Of a stretch of DNA of 64,000 nucleotides, positions 11,251 through 23,246 are shown piece after piece. Under the pieces are notes generated by a model. It saw only the letters and a program-made list of their open reading frames with translations, made no database searches and was not told the origin of the DNA. The translations under genes and the position numbers were made by a program. Origin of the DNA: Marasmius tenuissimus (lineage: Eukaryota > Basidiomycota > Agaricomycetes > Agaricales > Marasmiaceae); the NCBI GenBank assembly GCA_029532415.1, contig JAQOTA010000001.1, forward strand, positions 62,001-126,000, written 5' to 3'. Every line of letters starts with the position of its first letter. Position 1 is the first letter of the stretch.

Positions 11251-12965
11251 GACTTACGCTCGAGAGGAGAGATAGATTTTTCTCATTTTGCATGAACCAT
11301 CTAGAGTCGTAGTTTACCTTCTCGTCTTGTGATAGCAGACTTCCTCTACCGCTACCCGAGAGTGCGATCCCCACTGAAGGTCAGATAGAATGTATTCCCA
11401 TTTCAAGTTGTTAGCACCGTAAATATTGACTAGGACGACGATGCGGTAGAGTATGAGGGGGAAAAGGAATGGATGATGGATGATCGACACAGAGTTTAGA
11501 ACCCTAGAATCCGAATGTGCATAATATCACATACCATAACATCAATCAAAGCTAAAGGGACTCAAAATCGGCAATCGAGACAGGTGCACGAGTTTATGTA
11601 ATGCAGGCAGGATAGAAGAATACCCCAGAAACGCAAAGCAAGCAAATCTCTAGTTTCACTTCACTTTCAGCGAACGGAAGGAGACGGCGGCGGGGGCACG
11701 ACGACCACGACGTAAGGTCCAATCGCCGAGAGATACCAGAGAGGGGATCGAGCGCGGAGAACGAAGGAATTTCTGTCCTATGAGGAACACGGAAGGGCGA
11801 TGTCGATGTCGCTTGAAGGTCGATTGCCATTGCCGAGAAAGAGTTCAACTCACGAAGAGTCCTCACGTCGTTCGCTTGTTCGCCGTCCTTGACCTTGGGA
11901 TTGAAACAGTCAGTGTCAGGGCTTGAATAAATAACGAAGTGGTAAGCGTACCATAACCAAAGTCCGGTGTCATCATCGACCTGAGTACCACATCAATCGC
12001 ATTCAACCGAACTCGGGCGCTCCTCAAAAGTGTTTCAGGTAGAGTCGAGGGTTGGCTATCCTTGGAACCGAAGACTGTGCATCGAGTCAGATTCGAGAAT
12101 GTAACGGATTGAGGGCGATCAGAAACGTGCCAAAGCTAAGCTTAAGAGCATGTTCGAGGCTACGAAGGGATGCCCGTAAGGGTGAACGGGGGGAGGTCCA
12201 TCGACCGGAGAGGCTTGGCGAATTTTGGCTAGCTTTGCTGCGCTATCGAAAAATTTCGTTTTGCTTCCGCTGCGAAGATTCGGTGTTGATCGTCAAGACG
12301 AGCACCAGTAGTGTGTAAGTACTATGCGTACAGTCAATTCGGGTGTCGGGTGGAAACGGACTGAAAGAGCTAGAAACCCACCGACGGCCGAAGATGAGCA
12401 TGATGAAGGGATTAAGCAGTCAGAGCCAGATATCATCGGTTCAGCTCCCCCGATATCGACGACACACGTTGTTTTGCCCTCTTCCAGGTGTTTGCCATCA
12501 TTGTTCTTGTCACGAAACTCAGTCAGTATCGAGGGTATAGAGAAAGAACCAGAATCAACACATACTGAACTGCAACTTCCAATGTTCAAATTGAACGTTT
12601 CATTCAACTTGGACCTAGGGCCCAAACTCTAATCGATTATCAAACGATTTCGAGATAATTGCTGGCGCCATGGATCTTGGGGCTTGCGATGAATGAAGGT
12701 TGCGGAAAAGGAAAGAGGGTGGGAAGATTCTCCATCTGACCGAAGAGTCGAAGCGAAGAAGCTAAACGCACAGACCATCTTGAGGGGCGGTCAATCAGTC
12801 TCTCTATCTAAAGATGCGGACTCGGAAAATTGGGATCAACCGTTACAGGCCAATGTAACTCTGAGTTGGGAAGGTACTAAACCATAGTTTAGGTATGATA
12901 AAATGAGTAGTAAGCGGACTGCAATGCGAGAACCAGACTTGCATACTCCTTAAGTCGTTGGATTC

Positions 12966-13097
12966 GCTTCGACATCGCATCAATGTACCCATCCGGCCGA
13001 GCTATAAACACCTAAACTAACCAGACCATTTGCTTCGACATCGCATCAATGTACCCATCCGGCCGAGCTATAAACACCTAAACTAACCAGACCATTT
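12966..13097. repeat. perfect 66-bp tandem duplication
   Basis: The unit beginning GCTTCGACATCGCATCAATG occurs twice head to tail with no mismatch (12966-13031 and 13032-13097). It lies about 275 bp outside the left edge of the transposon nest and contains no gene that I can see. Confidence 0.9.
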
Positions 13098-13376
13098 ATG
13101 TCTACATGGTACTGCTCGAAAGCGTAGCCGTCCTTGTCGACCAAACGCGATGAGTTCCTGCCTCAGGAGCGGTGAAAAAGGACTAAGACCGAGGGTTAAG
13201 GACAACCAATTGGAGCCTCCTCTGAGGGTACACCAGAACTGAGGGACCAAAAACATCGTAAAATTGCCACTGTCGCGTCATTCTCCAGATTCACGAACCC
13301 CGGAGCCTAATCCCCACCTTTGAGTATCCCATCTGAGTGTCTAATCACTTGAAATTTTGTCATAAAACGTGTGGCC

Positions 13377-13697
13377 TGATGAGCCGGCATGATGCCTAGC
13401 GCAGAGGACTACAACATGGCTACACTACTACTTACCAGAGAGGAGTTTAGAAAGATAGAGGCGAGACGTAGAAGCTCAAGCACGCTATTGATTCAGGTAG
13501 AGAACTACGAGCTTATATACATGAAGATACAATAGAACTACCATATAAGGAGGACAATGGAAATTGTACATATGAGCATAGTGAACAATAGACAAATGGA
13601 CAATAGCGAATGCATTGTCCCGCATAATACAACGGCGGGAAGTATGAACCGGGACTTCGGATATACTGAGATCTAATTATAGTCCACAGATTCAACA
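13377..13697 (-). repeat. 3' LTR of outer copia element
   Basis: The LTR is 321 bp with TG/CA ends; read on the minus strand it begins TGTTGAATCTGTGG and ends GGCTCATCA. Its first 64 bases are identical to the 3' LTR of the inserted element at 22921, and the rest is clearly diverged from it. Confidence 0.9.
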
Positions 13698-13739
13698 CAC
13701 CCCCTCGCTAAGTGCAGCTGAAAAGCGCATCTGAGCGAA

Positions 13740-16700
13740 TCAAGTGGACAAATAGAATTCAAGTCCAAGGTGATCTCTGAACCGTAAGAACTTCTCATGT
13801 CCGAGATTCTTCGTAAACATGTCTGCAGGATTATAGACTCCTTCAATAAAGAACAACTCGACTTTGCCATCTTCAACACACAATCGAATATAATGATATT
13901 GAATATCAATGTGTTTGGTTCGGCGTTCTTGAACCGGATTAGATGCAATGAAGATAGAGCCCTGATTATCTCCACAGATTGGACTAGGACCTAGATCAAT
14001 TCCAAGTTCAGAGAGTAGCGATCTTATCCAGGAAGCTTGACGACTGCAATCTGACAGTGCCATATAGTCAGCTTCAGTGGAAGAAAGAGCTACAGTCTTC
14101 TGGGTGTGTGATTGCCACAAGAAGATGCCGCCTGCTAACTTGAAGAAGTAGCCAGTAATCGAACGGCGTTTGATAGGATCAGCAGCCCAATCCGAGTCTG
14201 TGAACGCAAGGAGACCTCCATCAGAGTTACCATCGTAGACAAGTGAGTAATCTGATGTGCCAGCTAGATAGCGGCAGATATACAGAGCTTTATCGAGGTG
14301 TTCCTTCGTTGGATTAGAAGAGAACTGGGAAAGCTTCGTGACTGCATAGGCAATATCAGGACGTGTGCCCAGGATAATGTACAGAAGCAACCCAATCACA
14401 GACTGGAATCTGGAGCAAATGGCAGGATTGACTGGACCATCGTTGGGAGTTGGCACATAGCCAGCAGGTAAGGGCGTAGGAGCACCTTTTGCATTCTGCA
14501 TCCCGAAACGTTTAAGGACTTTCTTCAGAAAATCCTTCTGGTCAATCATGATCTTATTGCCTTCACGACGAATGCTCATGTGGAGAAACTTGCTAGCATC
14601 GCCCATATCACGACATTCCCATCGCACCATGAACTCGGTTTTCTTCTTGTCAACAAAAGCTTTGTTAGGACCCATGAAGAGTGCATCGTCAACATAGATG
14701 ATTGCATACACAACTTCACCACTCTTCGGATCTTTGCAGATGAAGAGTCCAGCATCAGAAGTCAGGCGTTTGAAGCCTAGTACTTCCATGGACGAGCTGA
14801 GGGTTCGCCACCATTCAAGGGCAGCTTGCTTCAGTCCATATAATGCACGACGCAGGTGTAGTACCTTACGTTCTTGGCCCTTGACTTTGAAACCTTCAGG
14901 TTGTTCCATGTAAATCTCCTCAACAAGATCGCCATAAAGGAAGGCGTTCTTAACATCAACAGAAGTAATGTACCAGTTTTTAAGAGCTGCGAGAGCAAGC
15001 ATCATACGAACAGTCTCATAACGAACAACTGGTGAGAAGATCTCATCAAAATTGACACCTTCGACCTGAGAGAAACCTTTGGCAACAAGCCTCGCTTTCT
15101 TGCGACCATTCGACTTGACGTCGAAGACCCATCTATTTCTGATGGCTTTGCGACCTTTACGCAAGTCACAGAGTTCAAAGACCTTGTGCTTACAAAGTGC
15201 CTCAAGTTCTTCGCGGCAAGCGGTCTTCCATTCCTTCTGTTGCTCAACAGGCAACTTTAGAATATTGCGGAGTGTCCACTTTCTGATGTTAGAAAAGTCA
15301 GGAGTATCGAACGTTGGAAGCAAATCGTGAACTGGAACGGCATTGTTCAGCAGGTAAATCATGAATCCTACTCCCCCTTCTTGGGTCAGTCTTTCGACTA
15401 CGCTTTCTTCCTCATGTGACTCAGTGCTTCCACTGGGTTCTGGAGCAGGCAGAGGCGGAAGTGGACCAGGAATCCCCTTTTTACCACCTTTGCCTTTCCT
15501 AGATCGCGAAGAGCTAGGACGATCAACTGGATGCGACGGTTCTTTGTCTCCAGTGACGTTTCTCCAAGTATTCTTATTCTCTAAGTCGTGAATAATGTCT
15601 GAGGGTTTATTTGGGTTCCGCTTTTCCCCAAATATATTACCAGGTTGCGTTGTACCCTTCCACTGCCTCGAAGACCGGCATGGACCATCCGCTGCTGGCG
15701 CAGGCGGAGGAACGGCGGGTTCGCCTGGAGGCGTCAGAGGACCAGATTGAGGGAGTGGCACATCCCCTGGCGCAGGGCCACCTGCAGGTTCATCAACCTG
15801 AGGTTCTGATCTCTTAGAAGATTCGGAGCGATGTCTGAGATCTGGAAACAGAGTATTGTCCCAATTGTCATCAGAGTCCTCATCTTCCGAAGGAATGTTG
15901 GGATCTTCACCCAAAGTAAATGGTTCACTACCGACAGGCGTGAAGCCACAAGTTTTGGCCTCAGGACACTTATTGTATAGCGTCTCATCGAATAGTGCAG
16001 TGCTACCTTTGAATACGGAATTATTACTTCGCATGAACAGGAAGCCTTTCATCCCATCCTGGTAGCCGATGAAAGTCATCAACTCACTACGAGGAGCGAG
16101 CTTATTCTTCCGATGATCTTCAGGAATGAAGACGTAGGCTGCACAACCCATAACTCGGAGATGTGAAACATCAGGTGCTTCGCCGTAAAGCATTTCGAAC
16201 AGAGTTCGCCAGCTCAAATGTTGCACAGGAGTGCGATTGTAGAGGTGGACGGCGTGCACATGGCAAAATTCCCACCAGGACTGAGGCATGCAAGCTTCAA
16301 AGCGAAGAGCTTCAGACTTTTCATGAATAGTCCTGTTAAATCATTCAGCACGACTGTTTTGTTGTGGTGTATACGGTATGCTTTGATCCCTCTGGATCCC
16401 ATACTCTTTCAGTACTGCATCAAACTTATCTCCTTTGTACTCTCCCCCTTCATCGGACATCCAGGTCTTGACAACAGCATTGAATTGTGTCTTGACCATA
16501 GTAAGGAAGTCCCTCAAAGCGGGTACTGCCTCGTCTTTCGTCTTGAGCTTGAAGGTCCAAACGTAGGACGTGCAGTCATCGAGAAAAAAGATGTAGTACT
16601 TGTACCGGTGATACGATTCTGCCGGGTACAACTTCAGATCCGAATGTATGCGTTCAAACAGTTTAGAAGCTCTAGTGTTAGAGTTGGGGAACAATTTCTC

Positions 16701-17247
16701 ATGCATCTTGCCTTCAGCACAACCACAACACAGGGGTGTCTTCTTAGTAGGCATCTTAAGGTCAAGTGGGAAACCTTGCGTATGTTTCCAGAGCTTTGTT
16801 AAGGGCTTTATCTGATGGATGCCCAAAGTGTCTGTGCTCAATATCGTAGTTGATGTTGTAAACAACTGACTTGGCCATTAAAACCTCAGCAGATGCTTTC
16901 TGCGAGTGAACCCAATGAATGGTTTGACCAGGCATATGAGGGTAGGAAACAAGTGACTGTCATTGCTGTGATGAGTAAAAGGCCAATTTCTTCGCATTTC
17001 CACGAATTGAAAGACCATCTTGAAGGAACTCTCCCATGGATAGCAAGCGTATATCCAATTGCAGTATGTAATAGACAGGATAGAGACACGAAACGCGCTC
17101 AGTAAGCTTCCCGTCATGTCCTTCAACGTTATGCTTAATGAAGACTGTGCCTTTACCCTTGATTTGTATAGGGTTGCCCTTATTCACAGTATTTACGATA
17201 GGACCATCAAGCGATTCATATTCAGCGAAATCATTCATGTCATTCAT
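13740..17247 (-). pseudogene. copia pol (integrase, reverse transcriptase, RNase H), inactivated
   Basis: Read on the minus strand it contains the GAG-pre-integrase HFGHPSDKAL and CCGCAEGK, the integrase core (FLDDCTSYVW, SDEGGEYKGD) and the copia reverse transcriptase signature YAIIYVDDALFMGP. RNase H blocks follow (FTDSDWAAD, SSTEADYMALSDC, CGDNQGSIF) and the frame ends at 13740. The last open segment is 849 codons (16289-13740). It is inactive: a stop at 16959, a frame change near 16760 and a TGA where AERFNR is expected (about 16340). All three defects are also present at the matching positions of the inserted copy at 17260-23241. The sequence is indistinguishable from that copy in all six frames. 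Confidence 0.85.
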
Positions 17248-17259
17248 GGAATGAGATGA

Positions 17260-17580
17260 TGTTGAATCCGTGGACTATAATTAGATCTCCGTATATCCGA
17301 AGTCCCGGTTCATACTTCCCGCCATTGTATTATGCAGGACAATGCATTCGCTATTGTCTTATTCTTCATTGTTCACTATGCTCATATGTACAATTCTATT
17401 GTCGTCCTTATATGGTATTTACTATTGTCTCTACATGTATATAAGCTTGTAGTTCTCTACTTGAATCTACAGTGTGCTTGAGCTTCTACGTCTCGCCTCT
17501 ATCTTTCTAAACTCCTCTCTGGTAAGTAGTAGTATATCTATGTTGTAGTCCTCTGCGCTAGGCGTCATGCCGGCTCATCA
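17260..17580 (+). repeat. 5' LTR of inserted copia element
   Basis: TGTTGAATCC...GGCTCATCA, 321 bp with TG/CA ends. It differs from its 3' partner at about ten positions. Confidence 0.92.
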
Positions 17581-17592
17581 GGTTATGGGCCC
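17581..17592 (+). other. primer-binding site for half initiator tRNA
   Basis: GGTTATGGGCCC directly follows the LTR. Its complement GGGCCCATAACC is the anticodon stem-loop of eukaryotic initiator tRNA-Met, with CAT in the centre. Priming from the 5' half of that tRNA is known for Drosophila copia and Ty5. The same 12 bases follow the LTRs at 58936 and (minus strand) 38015. Confidence 0.8.
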
Positions 17593-17780
17593 CGGTTAGC
17601 CCGACTACAATGACGAGCGCCTTAATGGCTGCTGTCAGCGACGAGCGCCCCTAGGCTGCTGTCATCAGCTAGCTAGGCTAGACCTGCATGTTGCCATCGA
17701 CCTCTTAATTGAGTGCTCGATCTATGGCATTGATGTACGTCCTTCGATGACATCGGATCTAAAAGATCCAATGCTCCTCG

Positions 17781-20700
17781 TTGCTGATGGGTATCATTCA
17801 GTTGACCTCTACAAAGGAAGTCTTTGAACCTCTCAAGGACATGGACGCTGCCAAAGCCTGGTCCACCATTATCACCACCTATGGCGAACCAACTTTGTCT
17901 GCCATCTATGGCGACTTCGTCAAATTGGTGTCCTTCCAGCTTACCACCAGCCATCCCCAGGCTGGCATCGCCAAGTTCAAACACTACATTGAACGTCTTG
18001 CCGAGGTCGGGGTTGAACTCCCCGAGTTGATCAAAGCCCTCCTTCTCATCGCAGCTATCCCTCCCGAATGGGATGCCGCTTCCTCCAAGTCCCTTCATGA
18101 CTATGATAGGGATCCTGAGAGCTCCAGCGCCCTCACCATCGCCGAGGTTCATGAGGCTATCATGGTCGAATACGAACGTCAGAACCCTCAGCTTGCCAAC
18201 CGACTTTCTGCGGTCAAGCGTGCTGGAAACCACGAACCATCCTTTGGTTAGCAGCAGCATCCACCGCAGCAACGTCAGCAGCGTGGACAGCAGCAGCATG
18301 ACCAACAGTGTCAACCACAGCAGCAGCAACAGCAACGCTCTTCTTCGAACCAGAACAACGGTAAGAAGAAGAAGCAGCAGCAGCGTGGTACCCGCGGTGG
18401 TATCAACCAGCATCAGGGTCCCGGCAACGCCGGTGGCAATAACGGTGGTAACAATTGGTTGCATGAACACTCCCATCTGGCATCCTATGCATCCGTCGTA
18501 GCTTCCCCCGCTCCTGTCCGTCCTTACTCCTCGATCACCGACCGCAGGGAACGTATCGCGTTGAACGCAGTTAACAACTCCTTGCACGCCGAGATCGCCA
18601 GCGCCCCTCCTGTTTGTGCTATGGGATCACCGCCCCCAGCTCACTTCACTGGTCACTGGGAAAAGTCCTGTGACAGCACTGTCCCTCAGCCAGCTGTCAA
18701 GAAGAACCCGGCTGCCATGCAGTCCTTCACTGGTTTCAAGCCGTCTCAGTCAGTATTTAATGATGTCCGTGAAGCGTGTTCCCTTGCTGACAGACTTGGT
18801 GCCCCTAAGACGGCGCGGTATCTCAAACCATTTGAACAGATCGTCACGTCCGCCGCCAATCGTTTGCTCCAGGATCGTATCTCAAAGCCTGGTTCCTCGT
18901 CCAAGCGAGTTCTGGAGGACGATTCGGAAGATGAAGGAACCGGACGTCCTTCTCCTACTTCTTCTAAACACTCTCGTAGTGTTGATCCTGATGAAGATGT
19001 AGAGATGGACTGGGGATCTGATGACGGTATGGAAGACATGACCTCTCTATTCGGTAATGATATTGACAACGATATTGCTGAAGCTGCAGGGGTTGAGGAC
19101 GTCCCGGATGACGTCTCTCTTGGATCGTTCCATGATGACAGGCAAGTACCGTACCTTGACCTGCTTTCCCAAGCTGATGCAAACCTACAGCGCTGCTCTC
19201 AACTAGTTGGTATCAGTAGTGTGCGTGGTAGTCGTAGTGATCTGGTATCACTTGTAAATTTTTGCAATGCTATTTCGACCCACTTTGTGGGATGTACTCA
19301 ATATAAGGGAAAGAAAAGTGTGAACAACGCACAGGGTTGGCTCCTTGATTCTGGTGCCTCCTCTCATTTCATGAATGACATGAATGATTTCGCTGAATAT
19401 GAATCGCTTGATGGTCCTATCGTAAATACTGTGAATAAGGGCAACCCTATACAAATCAAGGGTAAAGGCACAGTCTTCATTAAGCATAACGTTGAAGGAC
19501 ATGACGGGAAGCTTACTGAGCGCGTTTCGTGTCTCTATCCTGTCTATTACATACTGCAATTGGATATACGCTTGCTATCCATGGGAGAGTTCCTTCAAGA
19601 TGGTCTTTCAATTCGTGGAAATGCGAAGAAATTGGCCTTTTACTCATCACAGCAATGACAGTCACTTGTTTCCTACCCTCATATGCCTGGTCAAACCATT
19701 CATTGGGTTCACTCGCAGAAAGCATCTGCTGAGGTTTTAATGGCCAAGTCAGTTGTTTACAACATCAACTACGATATTGAGCACAGACACTTTGGGCATC
19801 CATCAGATAAAGCCCTTAACAAAGCTCTGGAAACATACGCAAGGTTTCCCACTTGACCTTAAGATGCCTACTAAGAAGACACCCCTGTGTTGTGGTTGTG
19901 CTGAAGGCAAGATGCATGAGAAATTGTTCCCCAACTCTAACACTAGAGCTTCTAAACTGTTTGAACGCATACATTCGGATCTGAAGTTGTACCCGGCAGA
20001 ATCGTATCACCGGTACAAGTACTACATCTTTTTTCTCGATGACTGCACGTCCTACGTTTGGACCTTCAAGCTCAAGACGAAAGACGAGGCAGTACCCGCT
20101 TTGAGGGACTTCCTTACTATGGTCAAGACACAATTCAATGCTGTTGTCAAGACCTGGATGTCCGATGAAGGGGGAGAGTACAAAGGAGATAAGTTTGATG
20201 CAGTACTGAAAGAGTATGGGATCCAGAGGGATCAAAGCATACCGTATACACCACAACAAAACAGTCGTGCTGAATGATTTAACAGGACTATTCATGAAAA
20301 GTCTGAAGCTCTTCGCTTTGAAGCTTGCATGCCTCAGTCCTGGTGGGAATTTTGCCATGTGCACGCCGTCCACCTCTACAATCGCACTCCTGTGCAACAT
20401 TTGAGCTGGCGAACTCTGTTCGAAATGCTTTACGGCGAAGCACCTGATGTTTCACATCTCCGAGTTATGGGTTGTGCAGCCTACGTCTTCATTCCTGAAG
20501 ATCATCGGAAGAATAAGCTCGCTCCTCGTAGTGAGTTGATGACTTTCATCGGCTACCAGGATGGGATGAAAGGCTTCCTGTTCATGCGAAGTAATAATTC
20601 CGTATTCAAAGGTAGCACTGCACTATTCGATGAGACGCTATACAATAAGTGTCCTGAGGCCAAAACTTGTGGCTTCACGCCTGTCGGTAGTGAACCATTT

Positions 20701-22878
20701 ACTTTGGGTGAAGATCCCAACATTCCTTCGGAAGATGAGGACTCTGATGACAATTGGGACAATACTCTGTTTCCAGATCTCAGACATCGCTCCGAATCTT
20801 CTAAGAGATCAGAACCTCAGGTTGATGAACCTGCAGGTGGCCCTGCGCCAGGGGATGTGCCACTCCCTCAATCTGGTCCTCTGACGCCTCCAGGCGAACC
20901 CGCCGTTCCTCCGCCTGCGCCAGCAGCGGATGGTCCATGCCGGTCTTCGAGGCAGTGGAAGGGTACAACGCAACCTGGTAATATATTTGGGGAAAAGCGG
21001 AACCCAAATAAACCCTCAGACATTATTCACGACTTAGAGAATAAGAATACTTGGAGAAACGTCACTGGAGACAAAGAACCGTCGCATCCAGTTGATCGTC
21101 CTAGCTCTTCGCGATCTAGGAAAGGCAAAGGTGGTAAAAAGGGGATTCCTGGTCCACTTCCGCCTCTGCCTGCTCCAGAACCCAGTGGAAGCACTGAGTC
21201 ACATGAGGAAGAAAGCGTAGTCGAAAGACTGACCCAAGAAGGGGGAGTAGGATTCATGATTTACCTGCTGAACAATGCCGTTCCAGTTCACGATTTGCTT
21301 CCAACGTTCGATACTCCTGACTTTTCTAACATCAGAAAGTGGACACTCCGCAATATTCTAAAGTTGCCTGTTGAGCAACAGAAGGAATGGAAGACCGCTT
21401 GCCGCGAAGAACTTGAGGCACTTTGTAAGCACAAGGTCTTTGAACTCTGTGACTTGCGTAAAGGTCGCAAAGCCATCAGAAATAGATGGGTCTTCGACGT
21501 CAAGTCGAATGGTCGCAAGAAAGCGAGGCTTGTTGCCAAAGGTTTCTCTCAGGTCGAAGGTGTCAATTTTGATGAGATCTTCTCACCAGTTGTTCGTTAT
21601 GAGACTGTTCGTATGATGCTTGCTCTCGCAGCTCTTAAAAACTGGTACATTACTTCTGTTGATGTTAAGAACGCCTTCCTTTATGGCGATCTTGTTGAGG
21701 AGATTTACATGGAACAACCTGAAGGTTTCAAAGTCAAGGGCCAAGAACGTAAGGTACTACACCTGCGTCGTGCATTATATGGACTGAAGCAAGCTGCCCT
21801 TGAATGGTGGCGAACCCTCAGCTCGTCCATGGAAGTACTAGGCTTCAAACGCCTGACTTCTGATGCTGGACTCTTCATCTGCAAAGATCCGAAGAGTGGT
21901 GAAGTTGTGTATGCAATCATCTATGTTGACGATGCACTCTTCATGGGTCCTAACAAAGCTTTTGTTGACAAGAAGAAAACCGAGTTCATGGTGCGATGGG
22001 AATGTCGTGATATGGGCGATGCTAGCAAGTTTCTCCACATGAGCATTCGTCGTGAAGGCAATAAGATCATGATTGACCAGAAGGATTTTCTGAAGAAAGT
22101 CCTTAAACGTTTCGGGATGCAGAATGCAAAAGGTGCTCCTACGCCCTTACCTGCTGGCTATGTGCCAACTCCCAACGATGGTCCAGTCAATCCTGCCATT
22201 TGCTCCAGATTCCAGTCTGTGATTGGGTTGCTTCTGTACATTATCCTGGGCACACGTCCTGATATTGCCTATGCAGTCACGAAGCTTTCCCAGTTCTCTT
22301 CTAATCCAACGAAGGAACACCTCGATAAAGCTCTGTATATCTGCCGCTATCTAGCTGGCACATCAGATTACTCACTTGTCTACGATGGTAACTCTGATGG
22401 AGGTCTCCTTGCGTTCACAGACTCGGATTGGGCTGCTGATCCTATCAAACGCCGTTCGATTACTGGCTACTTCTTCAAGTTAGCAGGCGGCATCTTCTTG
22501 TGGCAATCACACACCCAGAAGACTGTAGCTCTTTCTTCCACTGAAGCTGACTATATGGCACTGTCAGATTGCAGTCGTCAAGCTTCCTGGATAAGATCGC
22601 TACTCTCTGAACTTGGAATTGATCTAGGTCCTAGTCCAATCTGTGGAGATAATCAGGGCTCTATCTTCATTGCATCTAATCCGGTTCAAGAACGCCGAAC
22701 CAAACACATTGATATTCAATATCATTATATTCGATTGTGTGTTGAAGATGGCAAAGTCGAGTTGTTCTTTATTGAAGGAGTCTATAATCCTGCAGACATG
22801 TTTACGAAGAATCTCGGACATGAGAAGTTCTTACGGTTCAGAGATCACCTTGGACTTGAATTCTATTTGTCCACTTGA
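17781..22878 (+). pseudogene. copia gag-pol of the inserted element, inactivated
   Basis: The gag part (17781-18251) has a UBN2-like text (LSAIYGDFVKLVSFQLTTS) and ends at TAG 18249-18251, where the related gag at 23247-24547 has a glutamine codon. The same frame continues through a Gln-rich and acidic region to the protease motif WLLDSGASSHF at about 19339. A stop follows at 19656, a one-base frame change near 19850 and a TGA at 20275 in the integrase C-terminus. The region 20329-22878 encodes the rest of integrase, reverse transcriptase (YVDDALFMGP) and RNase H without a break. No start codon for full-length gag is left. Confidence 0.85.
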
Positions 22879-22908
22879 TTCGCTCAGATGCGCTTTTCAG
22901 CTGCACTT

Positions 22909-22920
22909 AGCGAGGGGGTG
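22909..22920 (+). other. polypurine tract of inserted copia element
   Basis: AGCGAGGGGGTG lies immediately before the 3' LTR. The same tract (reverse strand, 13698-13709) borders the LTR of the outer element. Confidence 0.75.
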
Positions 22921-23241
22921 TGTTGAATCTGTGGACTATAATTAGATCTCAGTATATCCGAAGTCCCGGTTCATACTTCCCGCCATTGTATTATGCAGGA
23001 CAATGCATTTGCTATTGTCTTATTCTTCATTGTTCACTATGCTTATATGTACAATTCTATTGTCGTCCTTATATGGTATTTACTATTGTCTCTACATGTA
23101 TATAAGCTCGTAGTTCTCTACCTGAATCTACAGTGTGCTTGAGCTTCTACGTCTCGCCTCTATCTTTCTAAACTCCTCCCTGGTAAGTAGGAGTATAGCT
23201 ATGTTGTAGTCCTCTGCGCTAGGCGTCATGTCGGCTCATCA
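22921..23241 (+). repeat. 3' LTR of inserted copia element
   Basis: 321 bp with TG/CA ends, followed by the target duplication GATGA (23242-23246). Its first 64 bases agree with the outer element's LTR and not with its own 5' LTR (two differences in that stretch). Confidence 0.92.
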
Positions 23242-23246
23242 GATGA

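Larger units (their letters stand above)
10500..12900. repeat. segmental duplication unit 1 (tRNA cluster plus decayed gene)
   Basis: This block has the same order as 49910-52340: tRNA-Gly, tRNA-Val and a third tRNA-like sequence, then a non-tRNA part. Matching stretches include GAACACGGAAG at about 11787, GGGATGCCCG at about 12169 and CACAGACCATCTT at about 12770. Between them the two copies are strongly diverged. The non-tRNA part seems to derive from a minus-strand gene whose better copy is 51501-51905; here it is broken by stops. A longer minus-strand frame at 12293-12625 is unrecognised. Confidence 0.6.
13377..17259 (-). mobile_element. outer Ty1/copia element (family 1), 3' half
   Basis: This is a minus-strand copia element: 3' LTR 13377-13697, polypurine tract 13698-13709, then pol in reverse up to 17259. 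There it is cut by the element at 17260-23241, whose 5-bp duplication GATGA is present at 17255-17259 and 23242-23246. Removing the insert restores continuity with the gag fragment at 23247-24547. The left flank is TGGCC (13372-13376), and the same five bases follow the LTR remnant that ends at 49790. I therefore take that LTR as the 5' LTR of this element. Confidence 0.85.
17260..23241 (+). mobile_element. inserted Ty1/copia element (family 1), complete ends
   Basis: The LTRs are 17260-17580 and 22921-23241 (321 bp each, about 10 differences, mostly transitions). The primer site lies directly after the 5' LTR and the purine tract directly before the 3' LTR. The target duplication is GATGA. 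The internal part lacks the gag start: the leader is joined at about 17781 to the middle of gag. Comparison with the gag at 61904 shows that about 94 N-terminal codons are missing. It could have moved only with proteins supplied in trans. Confidence 0.9.

Noticed and set aside
17673..18587. 304-codon minus-strand open frame rich in Leu and Val
   Set aside because: It is the antisense of the Gln/Asn-rich copia gag; the low-complexity text follows from CAG repeats on the other strand.
19816..20400. 194-codon minus-strand frame, and its mirror at 16218-16802
   Set aside because: Antisense of the integrase domain in both copia copies.
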